64,000 nucleotides of DNA from Pyrenochaeta sp. MPI-SDFR-AT-0127 (taxonomy: Eukaryota > Ascomycota > Dothideomycetes > Pleosporales > Cucurbitariaceae). Position 1 is the first letter of the stretch. Each line of letters starts with the position of its first letter. This document shows, piece after piece, positions 22,149 to 34,071 of this stretch. The notes beneath the pieces were generated by a model. The model had not been told where the DNA came from. It was given only the letters and a program-made list of their open reading frames with translations, and ran no database searches. The stretch covers positions 983,961 to 1,047,960 of the forward strand of contig JAGTJM010000006.1 in assembly GCA_020747015.1 (NCBI GenBank). Direction: 5' to 3'. Position numbers and translations under genes: made by a program.

Positions 22149-23419
22149 CCATTCTTCTGATTCGAATGCATGGATTGGCGTTAACATGGTACTAATGAAA
22201 GATTCTGGTTCTAGGACGATACAGCGGATGGAAAAGGAAGGGATATTGACTATAACCCCAACATAACTGTACAAATGACACCTTATCATATCCATGCAGG
22301 ATAAATTGCTTGTATGACTTTGAATTCGAATTATACTTGGGGTAGTAGTGCTATACGGTCAGTACTTCCTCTCAAAGGGCCAGCCGCTTCGGAGTACGGC
22401 GGTCTTGAATGCATGAGCCGAATTGTATAGTACATGTGTAGTATCAGAACATTACTCAACATCGGAGTAGCCGTTTGCTTCAGTGTGACCTTGTTCGCGA
22501 GAGACATTCACTTTCGGCTGTCCTGCTGTTTTCTATCGATTCCATCGTGACTTGGGAGCTATGTTATCACGTTCGCTATCATGAATTAAAACCGCGGAAC
22601 AGATCAGATCGCGAGAGGCGAAACTTACCGTGATTGTACGAGATGAAGATCATCATCACGTTGTTGTTGTTGTTATTGCCGTAGATGGGGCCAGGCTTCT
22701 TTTGAGTCGGTTTTAAGACTTGTCTTTACGATGAAGAATGCGAATGTAGGTACGTCAAATGACGGGATTGACTTCGTGGCTCTGAAAGAAGACTCAATAC
22801 ATCGTCTTTATCATATTCTGGATACTCGCCCAGTCTTATCTATTCCTTAATGCGTTCACCCAAGTCAATGCGGCAGGGAAGACAATATATCCACCAGCAC
22901 ATCGCAATTCGTTATCGCCTTCGTATTCGCATTTACAAAGCTTTGTGATGCAATGTGCTAGAGTATCAGAGCAAAAAAGCTTAATGGCTTTGTCGTAGTC
23001 CTACCTTGAAAGGGGGCCAGGGCCGGAGCATGGAAACACATTGCGATAGTGCTCCTTGGAGCAAGTCTATTATATATATGCGTTGTCTTGAGCTTGCTGG
23101 ATAATGTTTGAACTCAGTTGTTCATGTTCTGCTTTGTGCTTCTCTGTGCTGTCTTTGTTATTATTTGATTATTAGACCGGCCTAAATCTGTCAGTGGGCC
23201 CCCAGGAAACGTACTACTGTGCTTACCCTACTCTGTGACTACTTCCGACATACCGACTTGCATTTAGTGCATTCCTATCTCCCAGGCCTATAGATCTGAA
23301 GCAATACCGGAATATCACTGTTAGGGGAGACGAGGCAAAAGTCGTGTCGAGAATTGTCATCGCTTGTTCATGGAGATCTAATTCTAGTAGAGTATCATAC
23401 AATCCTTCTTAGCGCATAT
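22149..23419. other. Spacer between convergent HRD3 and MCR1
   Basis: About 1.27 kb without a supported gene, AT-moderate, with TATATA near 23070. It is long for a fungal 3'-3' spacer. No frame over 75 codons with recognisable content was found and no RNA gene was recognised. Confidence 0.45.
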
Positions 23420-24619
23420 CTAGAACTTGTACACCTGATCCTTGCTGTACCCAAGCTCCTTCAGGTATCCGTCAAGCTCACCCTGATCCGCGGGGCTCTT
23501 CTTGCCGCCGCTGATAGCCTTGTACAACCCGGGAGGGCCACAGACAAAGATTTTGATTTTCTCACCCTCTTTGGGCTCGGGTAGGACAGTCTTTAGTAGC
23601 TCCTTGGTGATGTGGCCCTTGCCGCCCTGCCACTGCTCCGGCGGGTTATCTAGTACGTAAAAAGCCCTGTTCGATAAGTCAGTGTGACGCAAAACAGCGA
23701 ACAACTGGCAATGCGGACCTGAATCTTTGCGGGTATGTGTTCTCTAGGTGTTCCCACTCTTTCTTCAGCAAAATATCCGCCTCTGTAAGATTTCCAAAGA
23801 CCAGCGTGACCTTTGTCTTGTCCTCGGAATTCTTGAAAATGGCTCTGGCCGTCTGCCACATTGGAGTGATGCCTGTGCCGCCCGCAATCAAGGCAACATG
23901 ACAGTGCTTATTTGCTGACCATTGATATTTGGGGATAGGACCCTTGATGTCAAGACGCTGGCCGGGCTCCATGTCGTGCATGTGGCTGGACATAGCACCC
24001 TCTGGGTACTTCTTGATAATGAAGTCGACAGTGCCCTTTTGGTCGACGTCGCTGATGGGCGTGTACGGTCGGATGACGGGCTTTTGCATTTCAGGACCCT
24101 TATACTTGGTGATGACGGCGGCTGTATCCATGTCAGCAATCGCACCATATCAGGTCTTTTATTCTTGCTCACACGCAACGGGTAAGCCGCTTTCCATGTC
24201 GTCCTCCGGAAGCTTGAAGGTTAGCTTCTTGGTGTTGTGGTTAACAATCTCAGACTTTTCCAGCAGCAGCGACACAAACCCCTGCTCGCCTCCGGTGAAG
24301 GCCTTCTTCGCAAGGCCAGTAGACGCGGGGATCTTGTTTGCTTCCGCCGAGGGTGGTGCATTGCCCTTCTGCCCTGTTGGTGTGTCTCCGCCCCTCAGGT
24401 ACAGGTACGCACCCGCAAGGCCGGCGGCGCCAATGCCCGTGTAGAGAACACCATTGCTACCGCCGCTCTTTGGGGCTTCAGATGCGTATCGGCGGACCTG
24501 CTGCACAATGATTAGTTCCCAGCGAGAGGCCGAAGATTTGTAATGCAGCAGAAGACGTGTGGATGCGCGCTTACTTGGTGCAGCGCCCGTGCCGGACGGA
24601 AAACCTGTCTGGCAAACAT
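23420..24619 (-). CDS. MCR1: Mitochondrial NADH-cytochrome b5 reductase (Mcr1)
   Basis: The flavoenzyme passes electrons from NADH to cytochrome b5 and related acceptors, supporting sterol synthesis and ascorbate-radical reduction. It is found at the outer membrane and intermembrane space. Four exons: 24619-24575, 24500-24173, 24121-23719 and 23666-23420, giving 340 residues. The N-terminus MFARQVFRPARALHQ is a short Arg-rich targeting signal. After it comes a membrane anchor (GVLYTGIGAAGLAGAYLYLR). FAD-binding RPYTPIS, NADH-binding AGGTGITPMW and the CGPPG motif are all present. The donor TGTGAGC at 24173/24172 is preferred over one two bases earlier, because it gives the family sequence PVASAVITKYK. 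The end SKDQVYKF is typical. It looks intact. Confidence 0.94.
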
Positions 24620-26974
24620 GGCGAGACGAATTGGTTCGGGGCAGTAAGGGGGGAGTGGGTTTTGATGGCGTGGAGCGAGAAAAGCACGTTGTTCGTGCGC
24701 TGCGCTCGGAGCTCTGAGGCTCTGTAGCTCCATATAGGCTAGCTGATAAGCAAACGTCATCGCTCTCACCAACTCCGTCCACCAGCTTTCAACGTCTCCA
24801 AATAAGACTGAAGCATGCCAGCCTAAGCGCACACAGGATTATTGCACTACATAAAAACCACAGGAGAGCGCCCATAGTGGACCATCCCTAGGTCAGGCTC
24901 TTCAACACGATAATATAGCGTCCTTCGACCTGGTCAACCACGATAGGCCTTCTCGTCGAGGGACCGAAGGCAGTATTCTTAGACTAAAGCTATCTACTGC
25001 GAAGCCACTACATGTTGTTCTCTTGGGAACCGGGACATAGGTATACGTTCATGGTCAGCGTGACAGTAAAAAGCGTCTCATCATTCAGGCCCAGAGTGCT
25101 TTGCAATGCCATTTGCAAATCTCTTAGTATTCTACTTCTTGCGCTGATACACTCAACACTGGTCGCGAAGCCTTCTACTACAGCCACACAACGAGTGTGT
25201 AGTCACAACGAAGCTAATTGCCAATCGGAGATTTGGTGTTTCCTCTCCTTTCACGATCAGCGTCACGGACCAACAGTTGACCACGGTTGGTCACAAGACC
25301 GGAAGGGACATCTTTGAATGTACTCGAAATGCTTCATAGTGATGATGAGGAAGAAATCTTCACATTTCACGGAAAAGAAGATTGATATTGATGATCCAAA
25401 TGGGGATCCTGGCAGGCAAGTGACAAGCGGTGTCAAGAAATAGCCTGCAGATAGGTGGACTTGGCTGGCTGATTGGATACTGAGGTCGAAATGTTCATAA
25501 ACGGCATAGTAATAGGATAGTGTGTTCTGATTCGAAGAATGGAGCTTGGTGCATAGCGTAACTAGATAATTTCACGCATTTCTATGTCAGTTGCTTCCAA
25601 AAACAATTGATTCCATTTCTGTGCCATTTGCTCTCATCATGGACGCTGTAGATTCAAAGCGGAGCTACCTCCGTGGTATACCAAGATCTCCACCTCCACA
25701 AATACGAACGGAGTCCGTGAAGGGACGGCGCGCGCCTAGAACGTTGAGGTTATTTGGACTTCTTCTCGTATCTCGAAGCATCATGCCCCTAATGGAGAGA
25801 TATTGGGGTTTTGCCGAAGCCGAACTGCACGTTATAAGAGTACAAACAGGTACTTTCTATCAACGGCATCGCCGTTAGAAATCATGTTGGCCTTCATGTC
25901 AATTGTCTTCGTGATTTTTGTGCGAGCTTATTCTCTATGAGGAAGCGTGGTTCGAAATCCATACCCGGGCTTCTAGCCTGGTGCATGAGGTTTGAGCCAA
26001 CAGATACTCTCTTTAATTTTGTCAGGTGTCATGCAAGTGAGGGCACATGAGATGAAGAACTTGTAAAGATATGATCAGCGTATGCCTAATTTCGAGAGGA
26101 CTGCGGTTACATGTCTCACCAAAATCCTATGTCGTGACTGGCGTTGTCATAGCCCGAACCTTGCCAAGTATACACTACGTCTATTAACGTTAACACAAAG
26201 CCCTGCATAGTTGGCTAATCCGGCTATTGGAGCTATTGATGGCTTTCTAACGTATCGTAAACCTATAGGCTTGTGTGACATTCGACGAATCGCGAACTGT
26301 TAATGGGGTGTGTACGTCATGCATCACGGAAATCGGCACCGGCTATAACGGTTTGGCGTTTGCTCAACGTGCTTGGCAGTAATGCTTGTACATTCTCGTC
26401 TTGGGGGGCCTGAGAATCCTTCCCACCGAAGAGAAAAATCCCACTAGGCAGGGGTGGGAATCTAGGTATACAGAATGTGTACGTCACCAGTCGAAAGTAG
26501 CCATTCAATACCGCTTGAAGATAGCACGAAACTGGCGTGTTACGATAACTGCGAGATGTATATAATGGTCGAGAACGCTTCGAAGTACATCATATTTGCT
26601 ATGGTCTACTATGTGATGCGTGTGGTTCGAAAATGTATCTCGGATCCCCAATTGCACCATTTGCCATAGTCTACGGCGAGAAGCACAGATATGCCAACGA
26701 AGAGAGCTTTGACATGTGTTGATTAAGAGCTAGTTTCGACTCGCGATTCTATGTAAATGATGTCGTGTGCTTCTAGCCTATATAGAAAGCCCAGATGCAG
26801 CATGCTCCTTCCCATATGACTCCATGAAATGCGAGACGGTGTGTGGTATACGCGGTTGTGAACAACAAAGGAAATCGTAAAGTAATTATAAAAAAAAGGC
26901 GAAGATCCCAATTCCAGCATGGAGGCGCGCTCCTTTCTCTCTCCGGCTCTTTTCCTCTTGACTGCATATGCTTA
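24620..26974. other. Gene-poor region between MCR1 and the acyltransferase
   Basis: About 2.35 kb with no gene I can support. Frames at 25012-25317 and 25591-25878 start with ATG but lack motifs and have no convincing splice partners. The parts nearest the flanks are the MCR1 promoter and the acyltransferase 3' UTR. Confidence 0.4.
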
Positions 26975-28501
26975 TCAGGCCATACTGGACACTCCGTGTT
27001 TCTCGTCTTCGTCCTTCTCAAACATCGTGTCCTCGAGCCACTTAGTGGCTTTCGCGCATTGCGAGTCGACGTATGTAGTCCAGAGATGCGCGATGGTGTA
27101 CTCGACAACGAAGAAGGTCGGGATCGCGAGAGCCCACACAAACCAGTTCGAAGACCGGGGAATGTAGTGCTGAATACCGTTCCCCTCCCCATTCTCTGGT
27201 TGTTCAACAGAGTAAGGCTTGGTGCTCCACCCATAGATTAACCTCACAAGGCCAACCTTGATGACCGTTCCGTGGGTCAGATATACGGCAAAGCTATTGC
27301 GACCAACCCACATAAATAGCTTGTTCGAGAAGATATTTTGCAACGTGGGAGACAGCCAAATACCAGTAACCATGAGATCCCAGCCGATGGCGGTGAAACG
27401 TTTTGGGTAGCTTGCTGCACCTTTGGGGATGATCCAATCTCCAACATTTTTTAGCTGGACGGACCAGGTAGCCCATTCCCAATGCTCCCCAGGGTAGCAC
27501 GCCACATACCAGCCGAGGACAATAAGCAGCACTGTAGCTACCCGTCGGGCTTTGACACGACTGTTAACAAAATCCCGGAAAGTCTTTTCAGATCCAATGT
27601 CGCAAAGGATGACACCCCATAGGAACTGGCACTCGAAGGTCTCTGTAGCCATGATTAGTTGTGTAAACTGCTTACTGAAACAAAAATGATACATACCCTT
27701 CTCAGGACTGGTACGCATCCAGTACCAGCAGAACAAGACGAGGCAAGTGAACAAGCGCATTCGGAATTTCATGAATACCGTGGCGAAAAGCAAGACGTAT
27801 ATGAGAAACGCGCCTTGCAACAGGGGGAGGAGTGCCCATTGATGATCATCGTACTCATTGTTGGCGCCAGACCAGGACTTCTGGAAGTTCTTGATCAACC
27901 GCGGGACCTCTGTATCAAGGCCGCCTATATTGACAGGCACGGAACGTCGTAGCCAGTGGGAGTCGCTTCGGTGAGCAATTTCAAAGGCCCCAGTCTGTGC
28001 AAAGGCCCATGCGATAATCAAAGCAATAGTCGCTGGCATGATAAGTCGTGGAGGCCGTCGGAAGGCTGACTTGCCAAGGGTTTCCAGTGCAGCTGGTACA
28101 TTTCCAGATTTTGCCTGGCGGAGCGGTTTGATAGCGCATACGTAACCGGTGAGGAAAGCAAACATGGTGACTCCAATACGGCCTTGCCATGGTAGTCGAA
28201 GGAATGGTAATTGAAGAAGCTGAGGTGCCGCGTTCTCGTTATCGCGCGGTGACCATAGACTGTAGTCCCACGCGCGGCAAAGATGTGTGACGACGACCCA
28301 GAACGATGCTACTCCTCGAACGCCCTGCGAAGGTAAGAATATGTCGAGAGCTTGTGTACCTGGAATACATACCTCTACCCATGTGACATTCTGGCGATTG
28401 TTGGAAGCCATCCTGGCCGGCGGAGAAGCTGAGTCCCTGGGGGAGAATCCGGCGATTGTGGCGCGTGCAAGGGACAATGGAGCTTTCATAAGAAGAGACA
28501 T
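26975..28501 (-). CDS. Acyltransferase-3 family membrane protein (OafA-like)
   Basis: Multi-pass membrane enzymes of this family move acyl groups, often acetyl, onto sugars or small molecules. Three exons: 28501-28373, 28324-27697 and 27642-26975, giving 474 residues if the ATG at 28501 is used. The frame is open a little further upstream, and MASNNRQN inside exon 1 is another candidate start. Landmarks are GVRGVASFWVVVTHLCRAWD near the start (family catalytic His in VTHL), RIGVTMFAFLTGYVCA, RRPPRLIMPATIALIIAWA, and late GRNSFAVYLTHGTVIK. About ten hydrophobic segments are visible. Both introns are needed: in the unspliced frame they add non-family residues without a stop. The substrate is unknown, and no biosynthetic cluster surrounds it. 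Confidence 0.85.
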   Translation of the reverse strand: MSLLMKAPLSLARATIAGFSPRDSASPPARMASNNRQNVTWVEVCIPGTQALDIFLPSQGVRGVASFWVVVTHLCRAWDYSLWSPRDNENAAPQLLQLPFLRLPWQGRIGVTMFAFLTGYVCAIKPLRQAKSGNVPAALETLGKSAFRRPPRLIMPATIALIIAWAFAQTGAFEIAHRSDSHWLRRSVPVNIGGLDTEVPRLIKNFQKSWSGANNEYDDHQWALLPLLQGAFLIYVLLFATVFMKFRMRLFTCLVLFCWYWMRTSPEKGMYHFCFSKQFTQLIMATETFECQFLWGVILCDIGSEKTFRDFVNSRVKARRVATVLLIVLGWYVACYPGEHWEWATWSVQLKNVGDWIIPKGAASYPKRFTAIGWDLMVTGIWLSPTLQNIFSNKLFMWVGRNSFAVYLTHGTVIKVGLVRLIYGWSTKPYSVEQPENGEGNGIQHYIPRSSNWFVWALAIPTFFVVEYTIAHLWTTYVDSQCAKATKWLEDTMFEKDEDEKHGVSSMA

Positions 28502-29696
28502 ATGCATACAGACGGATGAGCAGCTAGCGGTGAGAAACACGAAACTTTCAAAGGATATATAGCCGCGTTGGAAATGCCAGGAGATCGAAACGACTGGAAG
28601 GAGCACCAGTGGCAGCTATAGAGCTGCATCGGTGAGCTGGTTCAGACCAAGAAGGAGGTTAAGTGCTCGTCACCAGGGCGCGCAAGCAAGTTCCCCCATG
28701 CAAAGACGGGTAGTCGGATAGGCTGCTTGGCACGACAGAGATGCGTCAGGAGGGACAAGAGGGATTGTACCTTTGTCATTGGCCCGCAGCCCAGAAGGGG
28801 GCAATGAGCGCCGAGCCTGTAGGGGTGGCCGCGTAACATCTCTCGGCGCTGGGATGGACAATGTCGAACAATCCCCACCCGTTTCATGAGCACAGCATCT
28901 TGGCGGCGAGGGCGCAACGACGTTGGTCTAGCCGGCGGTAATGAAGACTGGGGCGCGGCAGTCGGCACTGGAGGAGTAACACAGAGGCCCTGGAGAGCAT
29001 GTGGGCAGTTTTGGAGAGATTGATGATGGTGATCGGCAGCCTCTGCGCGTCTGGCAGACACAGGTCCACGGCAAGGAGCTGCAGGCAAGAGGTCAAGTGT
29101 GGCGCGAACCAAGGCGGCTCAGCATCCTAGTATCAGCTATCCGAATGCGGACGTTTCCCCCCCCTGCGATTTGCCCGGCTCGAGACTGTTGGAGCCACAG
29201 AGCGCCTCTGACGCGGCTGATGTGTGCCGGGGGCTGCATGGTCCGCGAAATTTTAGATGAAAGGCTTTTAAACCCGTTGGAGAATTTATAGGAACGCGCA
29301 ATCTGTGGAGCACGAGAGACTCGCTGCTAGACTTGCGTAACGACAGACGCGTTGAGACGCACGCGACAGGAGTCGGAGACAGGGACAGGCGTTGCGAGAT
29401 GAGGCTCTGCAGGCCTTGCACGCCAACTTTGTCCAAGTCTCGATATTCGGACATCGGCACCTAGCAAGCGTCACGAGCCACATCAAGATGCTGCCAGCAC
29501 CCAACCCAGGGCATTCTCGAAAACGCCAATCAGTCATGCTGCAGCGTCGCATGGGCCGTTTCTGCTAGGCGTGAGCGAGGGTAGATAAGATGCATACACA
29601 CCATAACCCGCACAGTATTCAAGAGATAAGACATGATGTCACACTACAGCAACAGGAGAGCATTCCCAAGCTTCCCTTTTATTTTGGCCAACCAAC
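28502..29696. other. Gene-free stretch upstream of the acyltransferase
   Basis: About 1.2 kb, fairly GC-rich. Open frames here are Pro/Arg-rich and overlap on several strands, as expected from composition. It likely holds the acyltransferase promoter and the 3' end of the next minus-strand gene. Confidence 0.45.
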
Positions 29697-30896
29697 TCAG
29701 TGGTTCTTTTCTACAGTCTCCTTGGCAAACGCTGCAAAGTCTCGTCGCTCGTCTACCCTGTCCCACAAATTAGGCTGCGTAAAGACGGCCAGTGTGTTTC
29801 TCGCGACCTTGCCGCCAGTGCCCGGCCCGGTGCCCCTCACAAAGTGTGGCACAGCCTTGAATTTTCCTTTGGTGATGATCTCGAGAGCCTCGCCCGTTTG
29901 GAATCCTACGCAGTCGCGTGGAATGCCGACCTTGGTGACGGCGCCCGTTCGCGAGTGGATATAAAGACCTGCCTTGGGATCAGGGGATCGGTCAAGTTCC
30001 TTGAGTGGTGCGAAGGCTGCGCCTGTCTGTGGAATGTGGGCGGCCTCGTCGACAAACATTGCGGATGTCAGACCTGTCAAGCAGCCGTGATCAAGGTGAG
30101 TGGCACACCAGTCGTCTTCATCGCCGCTCGACTCGCTGGAAGCCTCGTCACTGGACGCTGGGCTTGGGAAGTAATGGAGGAGTCTGGCCTTGGTTGCCAC
30201 ACTTGTTTTGACTACGTGTTCGAGGTATCCCTGGTGGTAGCCCTCGATGTTTGCTTCGGCGTACTTGTCACAAGCTCGAGCGACCAGTGCCGCAATGTCA
30301 ATGATGAGGGTGCACAGCTCACGAAATGTCTCTTGGAAGCCTGGTAGAAGATGCTCGGATGGCCAAACATTGGGTGCCGTGTACTCTGGGAAGGATGGGT
30401 ACCTTTCCGCGACAGCTTCCTGCTGTTCTTCGAACCCACTTGCGCAATTGACGTAGTAGGATCCTTTGAGGGTGTCATATCGGCCATCTTTGAGCGTCTC
30501 CTTTCCGCACGACCACCCTACTAGCCATTTGGATGCTGGAGACTCGAGTTTTTCTGTCGACCTGTCAATTGTGCATTCCCCATGGTTTCTGTGGTGTAAC
30601 TACACACTTACCTAACTCTACTTGTGGTAGATTCGCGAGGGCAGATGAGTAGGACAGCAACTGATGCCGGAGTTGATGGAATCTTGGCGGGAGGTCCTTG
30701 ACCACAATGATGCCTAGGCTGGCAGGGCCGAATGCCGCTTCGAGCAGAGAGAAATCAACATTGTCTGGAAGGCAGTCAGTCAGGGCCAAGTCGCTTGCCG
30801 TGTTTGCGAGAGGTGAAGCTGGCACTCACCGGTCTTTAGATCCTCCAGACCCACGGCGACGGCGGCCTGGGTGACTGCGGCGTTAGTGCTGGCCAT
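29697..30896 (-). CDS. 2-oxoglutarate/Fe(II) oxygenase-like protein (isopenicillin N synthase fold)
   Basis: Three exons: 30896-30830, 30764-30612 and 30553-29697, with introns of 65 and 58 nt; 358 residues. Family features are VDFSLLEAAFGPASLGIIVV near the start, LPPRFHQLRHQLLSYSSALANLP, and SPASKWLVGWSCGKE. Later come an HxD pair (CATHLDHGCLTGLTSAM), a distal His (AVPHFVRG) and Arg in ARNTLAVF, matching the HxD...H...RxS/T iron and 2-oxoglutarate site of this fold. The acceptor gtcgacag at 30554 is chosen over one 9 nt earlier because only it keeps the frame. Similar fungal and plant proteins are called clavaminate-synthase-like, and the substrate is unknown to me. It is divergent from FRG1. 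Confidence 0.82.
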
Positions 30897-31081
30897 GTTA
30901 GTCTCTCCCTCGTGCAGAGCGTTTGGGATGCAATAGGAAGCCAAAGAACCACAGGTCGCAACCAGGACAATGTTGCTAGTTTTATTGCACACGCCTAACG
31001 AGCGCAGTGGATGCTCAACTGTGGTTTCTGTGGTTGACTTTGACCGCACCTGCCTGATTCGCGGTGCTACGGCAAGCTCCG
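30897..31081. promoter_or_regulatory. Short bidirectional promoter region, oxygenase-like gene and FRG1
   Basis: Only 185 bp separate the two start codons on opposite strands, so the core promoters and leaders must overlap or be very short. No strong TATA box is seen. Shared regulation is possible but not shown. Confidence 0.5.
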
Positions 31082-32011
31082 ATGGCAGCGGAGCTCATCT
31101 TGACGTCCAAGTCCGACGGCCTGTCTGTCACCACCATTGCCGCTGCCATGCCCAAAGCACTGCACTTCAAGGGCGACAAAAAGGCGAAGAAACGTAAGAA
31201 AGGCAATGGGCCATACGATGCAGAGGACGCGCCGTCAAAAGCCCTTGCCGCACCCGCCGCAGGGGCGGAAGACGATGATTCTTGGGTGACGGCCGATGTG
31301 CCGAGCGACATGTCGGGTCCTGTTGTCCTTGTGCTGCCCACCGACACGCCAGCCTGCCTGGCCTGCGATGCCAATGGCAAAGTCTTTGCCAGCGCCTTGG
31401 AGAACATTGTCGATGGCGACCTGGCCACCGCAGAGCCGCACGACGTGCGGCAGGTCTTTGTCGCCCACCGCGTTGCTGGCACCGAGAGCCTCAGCTTCAA
31501 GGGCCACCATGGAAGGTAAGATGGCGTAGAGTCACGAACGCCCAGTCGTCACAGGCCAGCTGCTGATAGCCCATGCAGATACCTCAGTTGTGACAAGTAT
31601 GGCCTCCTGACCGCCAATGCCACGGCCATCTCCCCCGAAGAGTCTTTCCTCGCCATTCCTGTACCCGACAATCCCTCCTCCTTCTCCCTCCAGACCCCAC
31701 GCGACAAGTTCCTCGCCATCGACGAGTCTGCAACGAGCGGCCCACAAGTGCGCGGCGATGCAGAGAGCATTGCCTTCAACACGACACTACGCATACGCAT
31801 GCAAGCGCGCTTCAAGCCGCGTCTCAAGGCCGACAAGGAGGACAAGGCCAAGGAGAAGATCAGCCGCAAGGAACTGGAAGAGCTCATCGGGAGGAGACTA
31901 GACGACGACGAGGTCAGGAAACTCAAGAAGGCGCGACGCGAGGGCAACTTCCACGAGACGGCGCTCGACATCAAGGTCAAATCAAGCCATGACAAGTACG
32001 CCAGCATGTGA
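31082..32011 (+). CDS. FRG1: FRG1-like protein
   Basis: FRG1 proteins are nuclear/nucleolar, with a beta-trefoil fold, and have been linked to actin bundling and RNA processing in animals. Two exons: 31082-31515 and 31579-32011, with a 63-nt intron; 288 residues. The order of features fits the family: a Lys-rich stretch (KGDKKAKKRKKG), SWVTADVPSDMSGPVVLVLP, the core FVAHRVAGTESLSFKGHHGR continuing across the splice to YLSCDKYGLLTANATAISPEE, and a C-terminal basic helix (KISRKELEELIGRRL, LKKARREGNFHE). The ATG at 31082 is preferred because MAAELILTSKSDGLSVT is the conserved start, and six more upstream codons are open. Confidence 0.88.
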
Positions 32012-34071
32012 GCCATCACGGTGCTCTCTTATTGGTCGTTCATGTATCTGGCTTTGAGAGCGCAGTCACAGCAGTTTCAGGGCATCGTATCAAGCCCAGC
32101 TGTCGCCAAGAAACAAGCCAATCTTTGTCGCACCATAACGAGCTTTTTGCTACTCCTGTCCATGTTGCAACAGCACCCCATGTTGCTCCATGCGCCACGG
32201 CTCGTGCTCTGTTCCATGACTGACACCGCGCGCCATAACTATGCGCTTCTTTGTGGCTAGACAACCGCCGTATTTCGGCTGGGTCCAGTGCAAGGGTGGA
32301 AGCTTAGGGCTTAGGTCTACGGCACGGCCCTTAAACGCCGTCGTATGCGGGAATCCGCAAGACTGCGGACTGCCCTTTTTCAGCATCGCAACCTGGTCTG
32401 TTGATCAAAAGCCACTAGCTTTCTGTACACTGGTCACGCCACATTCACACAAGTGCCGACTTCGACAAAAGCATCAGAAATTACATATCATTGTATCATC
32501 ACATTGACTGACTGCTTCACATTTGCCCACTAATACATCCTGACCTACCTCATCTTGCCCCATGGTCACCATATTTTACTATAGAGTGGGATTCACAACG
32601 TGACTATCGACCCTATTCCAAACTTGCCAACGGTTCATTCATATAAGTCCTGGGGGCGAGGTCACTGTATTTTGGAAAATGAATCTATTATTCGAAGATT
32701 GGCTGAGACAATGATCTCAAAAAGTGGGGGCATGTTCCATTCGCAGAGCCACATATTGTACCAATTGTGTTGCGACAGAACTTATTGGATCATAATAGCA
32801 ACAGCCAACACATACCTAGACTCTATCTACACATCAAGAAGAGTCGACAATATGTCTGACAACGACTGTTCAACAAAAGCCAACTGTCCGAGATGCACAC
32901 CACTCTTAGCCTCCTGGCGTCCTTGGATACATCTTTCCCAAGCCAGCCCAACAGTTCAATTTCAAGAGCCTTTTGAGCTGCTTAACAGTTGCACAGTCAT
33001 ATTCAATATCTTCATAAGAACTTGACGCGGGATCCATATCAATGGAAACAGAAGGCGGGAAACACCCTCGGGATGCTCATAGCGGAAAACCATCAATCTC
33101 TGTTGATGTCCTCAGACTACTTGCATGGTCAAAATGGTCTAGAATCTACCGAATGTGGCCAGATATATGTAATTCTGTCTCTTCGATTTGCTACAAAGAG
33201 TAGTGGACCGGATCTCAGGTCTTGTTATGAAGAAAACATCACAGTTCCCTTATTTCAATGCCCGCCACTCGAACAACGCCGAAAACCTCCATGTTGAGGG
33301 GAGCCAGTAAGGGAAACTTCGTTGTAAATCACTGATGCTGATCTGAGTGTCATGGCTCAACCCAGACATATCGGATATATGAGTTGGCTCGATTAGGAAA
33401 GCTGAAAAAGGTCAACATTGATGATGAGCATCTAGATTTGAGCAATGGGATTGATTCGATTTTGCTATCACAATTCTACACTACACATGTGAAGTTCATT
33501 TCTCCAGAACTGTAGGGGACGGATTCTAAGATAAACTGAGTATGCAAACGGACTCCTGTATCGTGAAACGGGGCCTCTCTTTTGCGTATGAAATTCCACG
33601 AGTACAATTCTTTTATTATTTCGGTCACTACATTCTTTTCCAAGCCCTCATCTGATTATCAATTGAATTGCCATAAACGTCCTATGCAACAGGTGGCGAC
33701 TGGTCATTCATCTTCTGTGTGCTTCGACATGTTATACTATTCATAAGGGCGCAAATGCTTGCGGGGAGGGCTCGGTGCTGAGATACAGATGACTGCAAGT
33801 GAGTGGATAGTACAGGTCAAGGTAGAGTTTTTCTACACTTGATCGAATTGCAATGTCTCTGATTATCATTTGCTCCATGAGTATGGTATTCTGTAATGAG
33901 ACGCCAATTTGCCCATAACTCCCTTGGCTAGATGTGATCTATCATTGAACATTCTCACAGCCACTTTATCAAATATCACCCATGTGCTGTGGCGATGCTA
34001 GGCGTCTTTACTTTTTGCCCCGTGATCCTTTGTCTTGGAAGCTTGCTATGATCAATTTGTCTAGTCAACAT
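32012..34071. other. Gene-poor region between FRG1 and the alcohol dehydrogenase
   Basis: About 2.06 kb. An open frame at 32600-33025 and another at 32989-33297 lack recognisable domains. No gene is supported. Flanks should hold two 3' UTRs, since the neighbours converge here. Confidence 0.4.

Noticed and set aside
21886..22152. Minus-strand frame rich in Ala/Val/Leu
   Set aside because: Antisense shadow of the poly-Gln tail of HRD3.
25012..25317. Possible secreted protein frame
   Set aside because: The hydrophobic stretch is internal rather than N-terminal, there is no family match, and composition is like the surrounding DNA.
28642..29112. 156-codon minus-strand frame, Pro/Arg-rich
   Set aside because: GC-rich noncoding DNA gives such frames on several strands at once; no motifs or splice partners.
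32600..33025. 141-codon plus-strand frame
   Set aside because: No recognisable domain, no ATG context or splice support, and moderate AT content; listed only as part of a gene-poor region.
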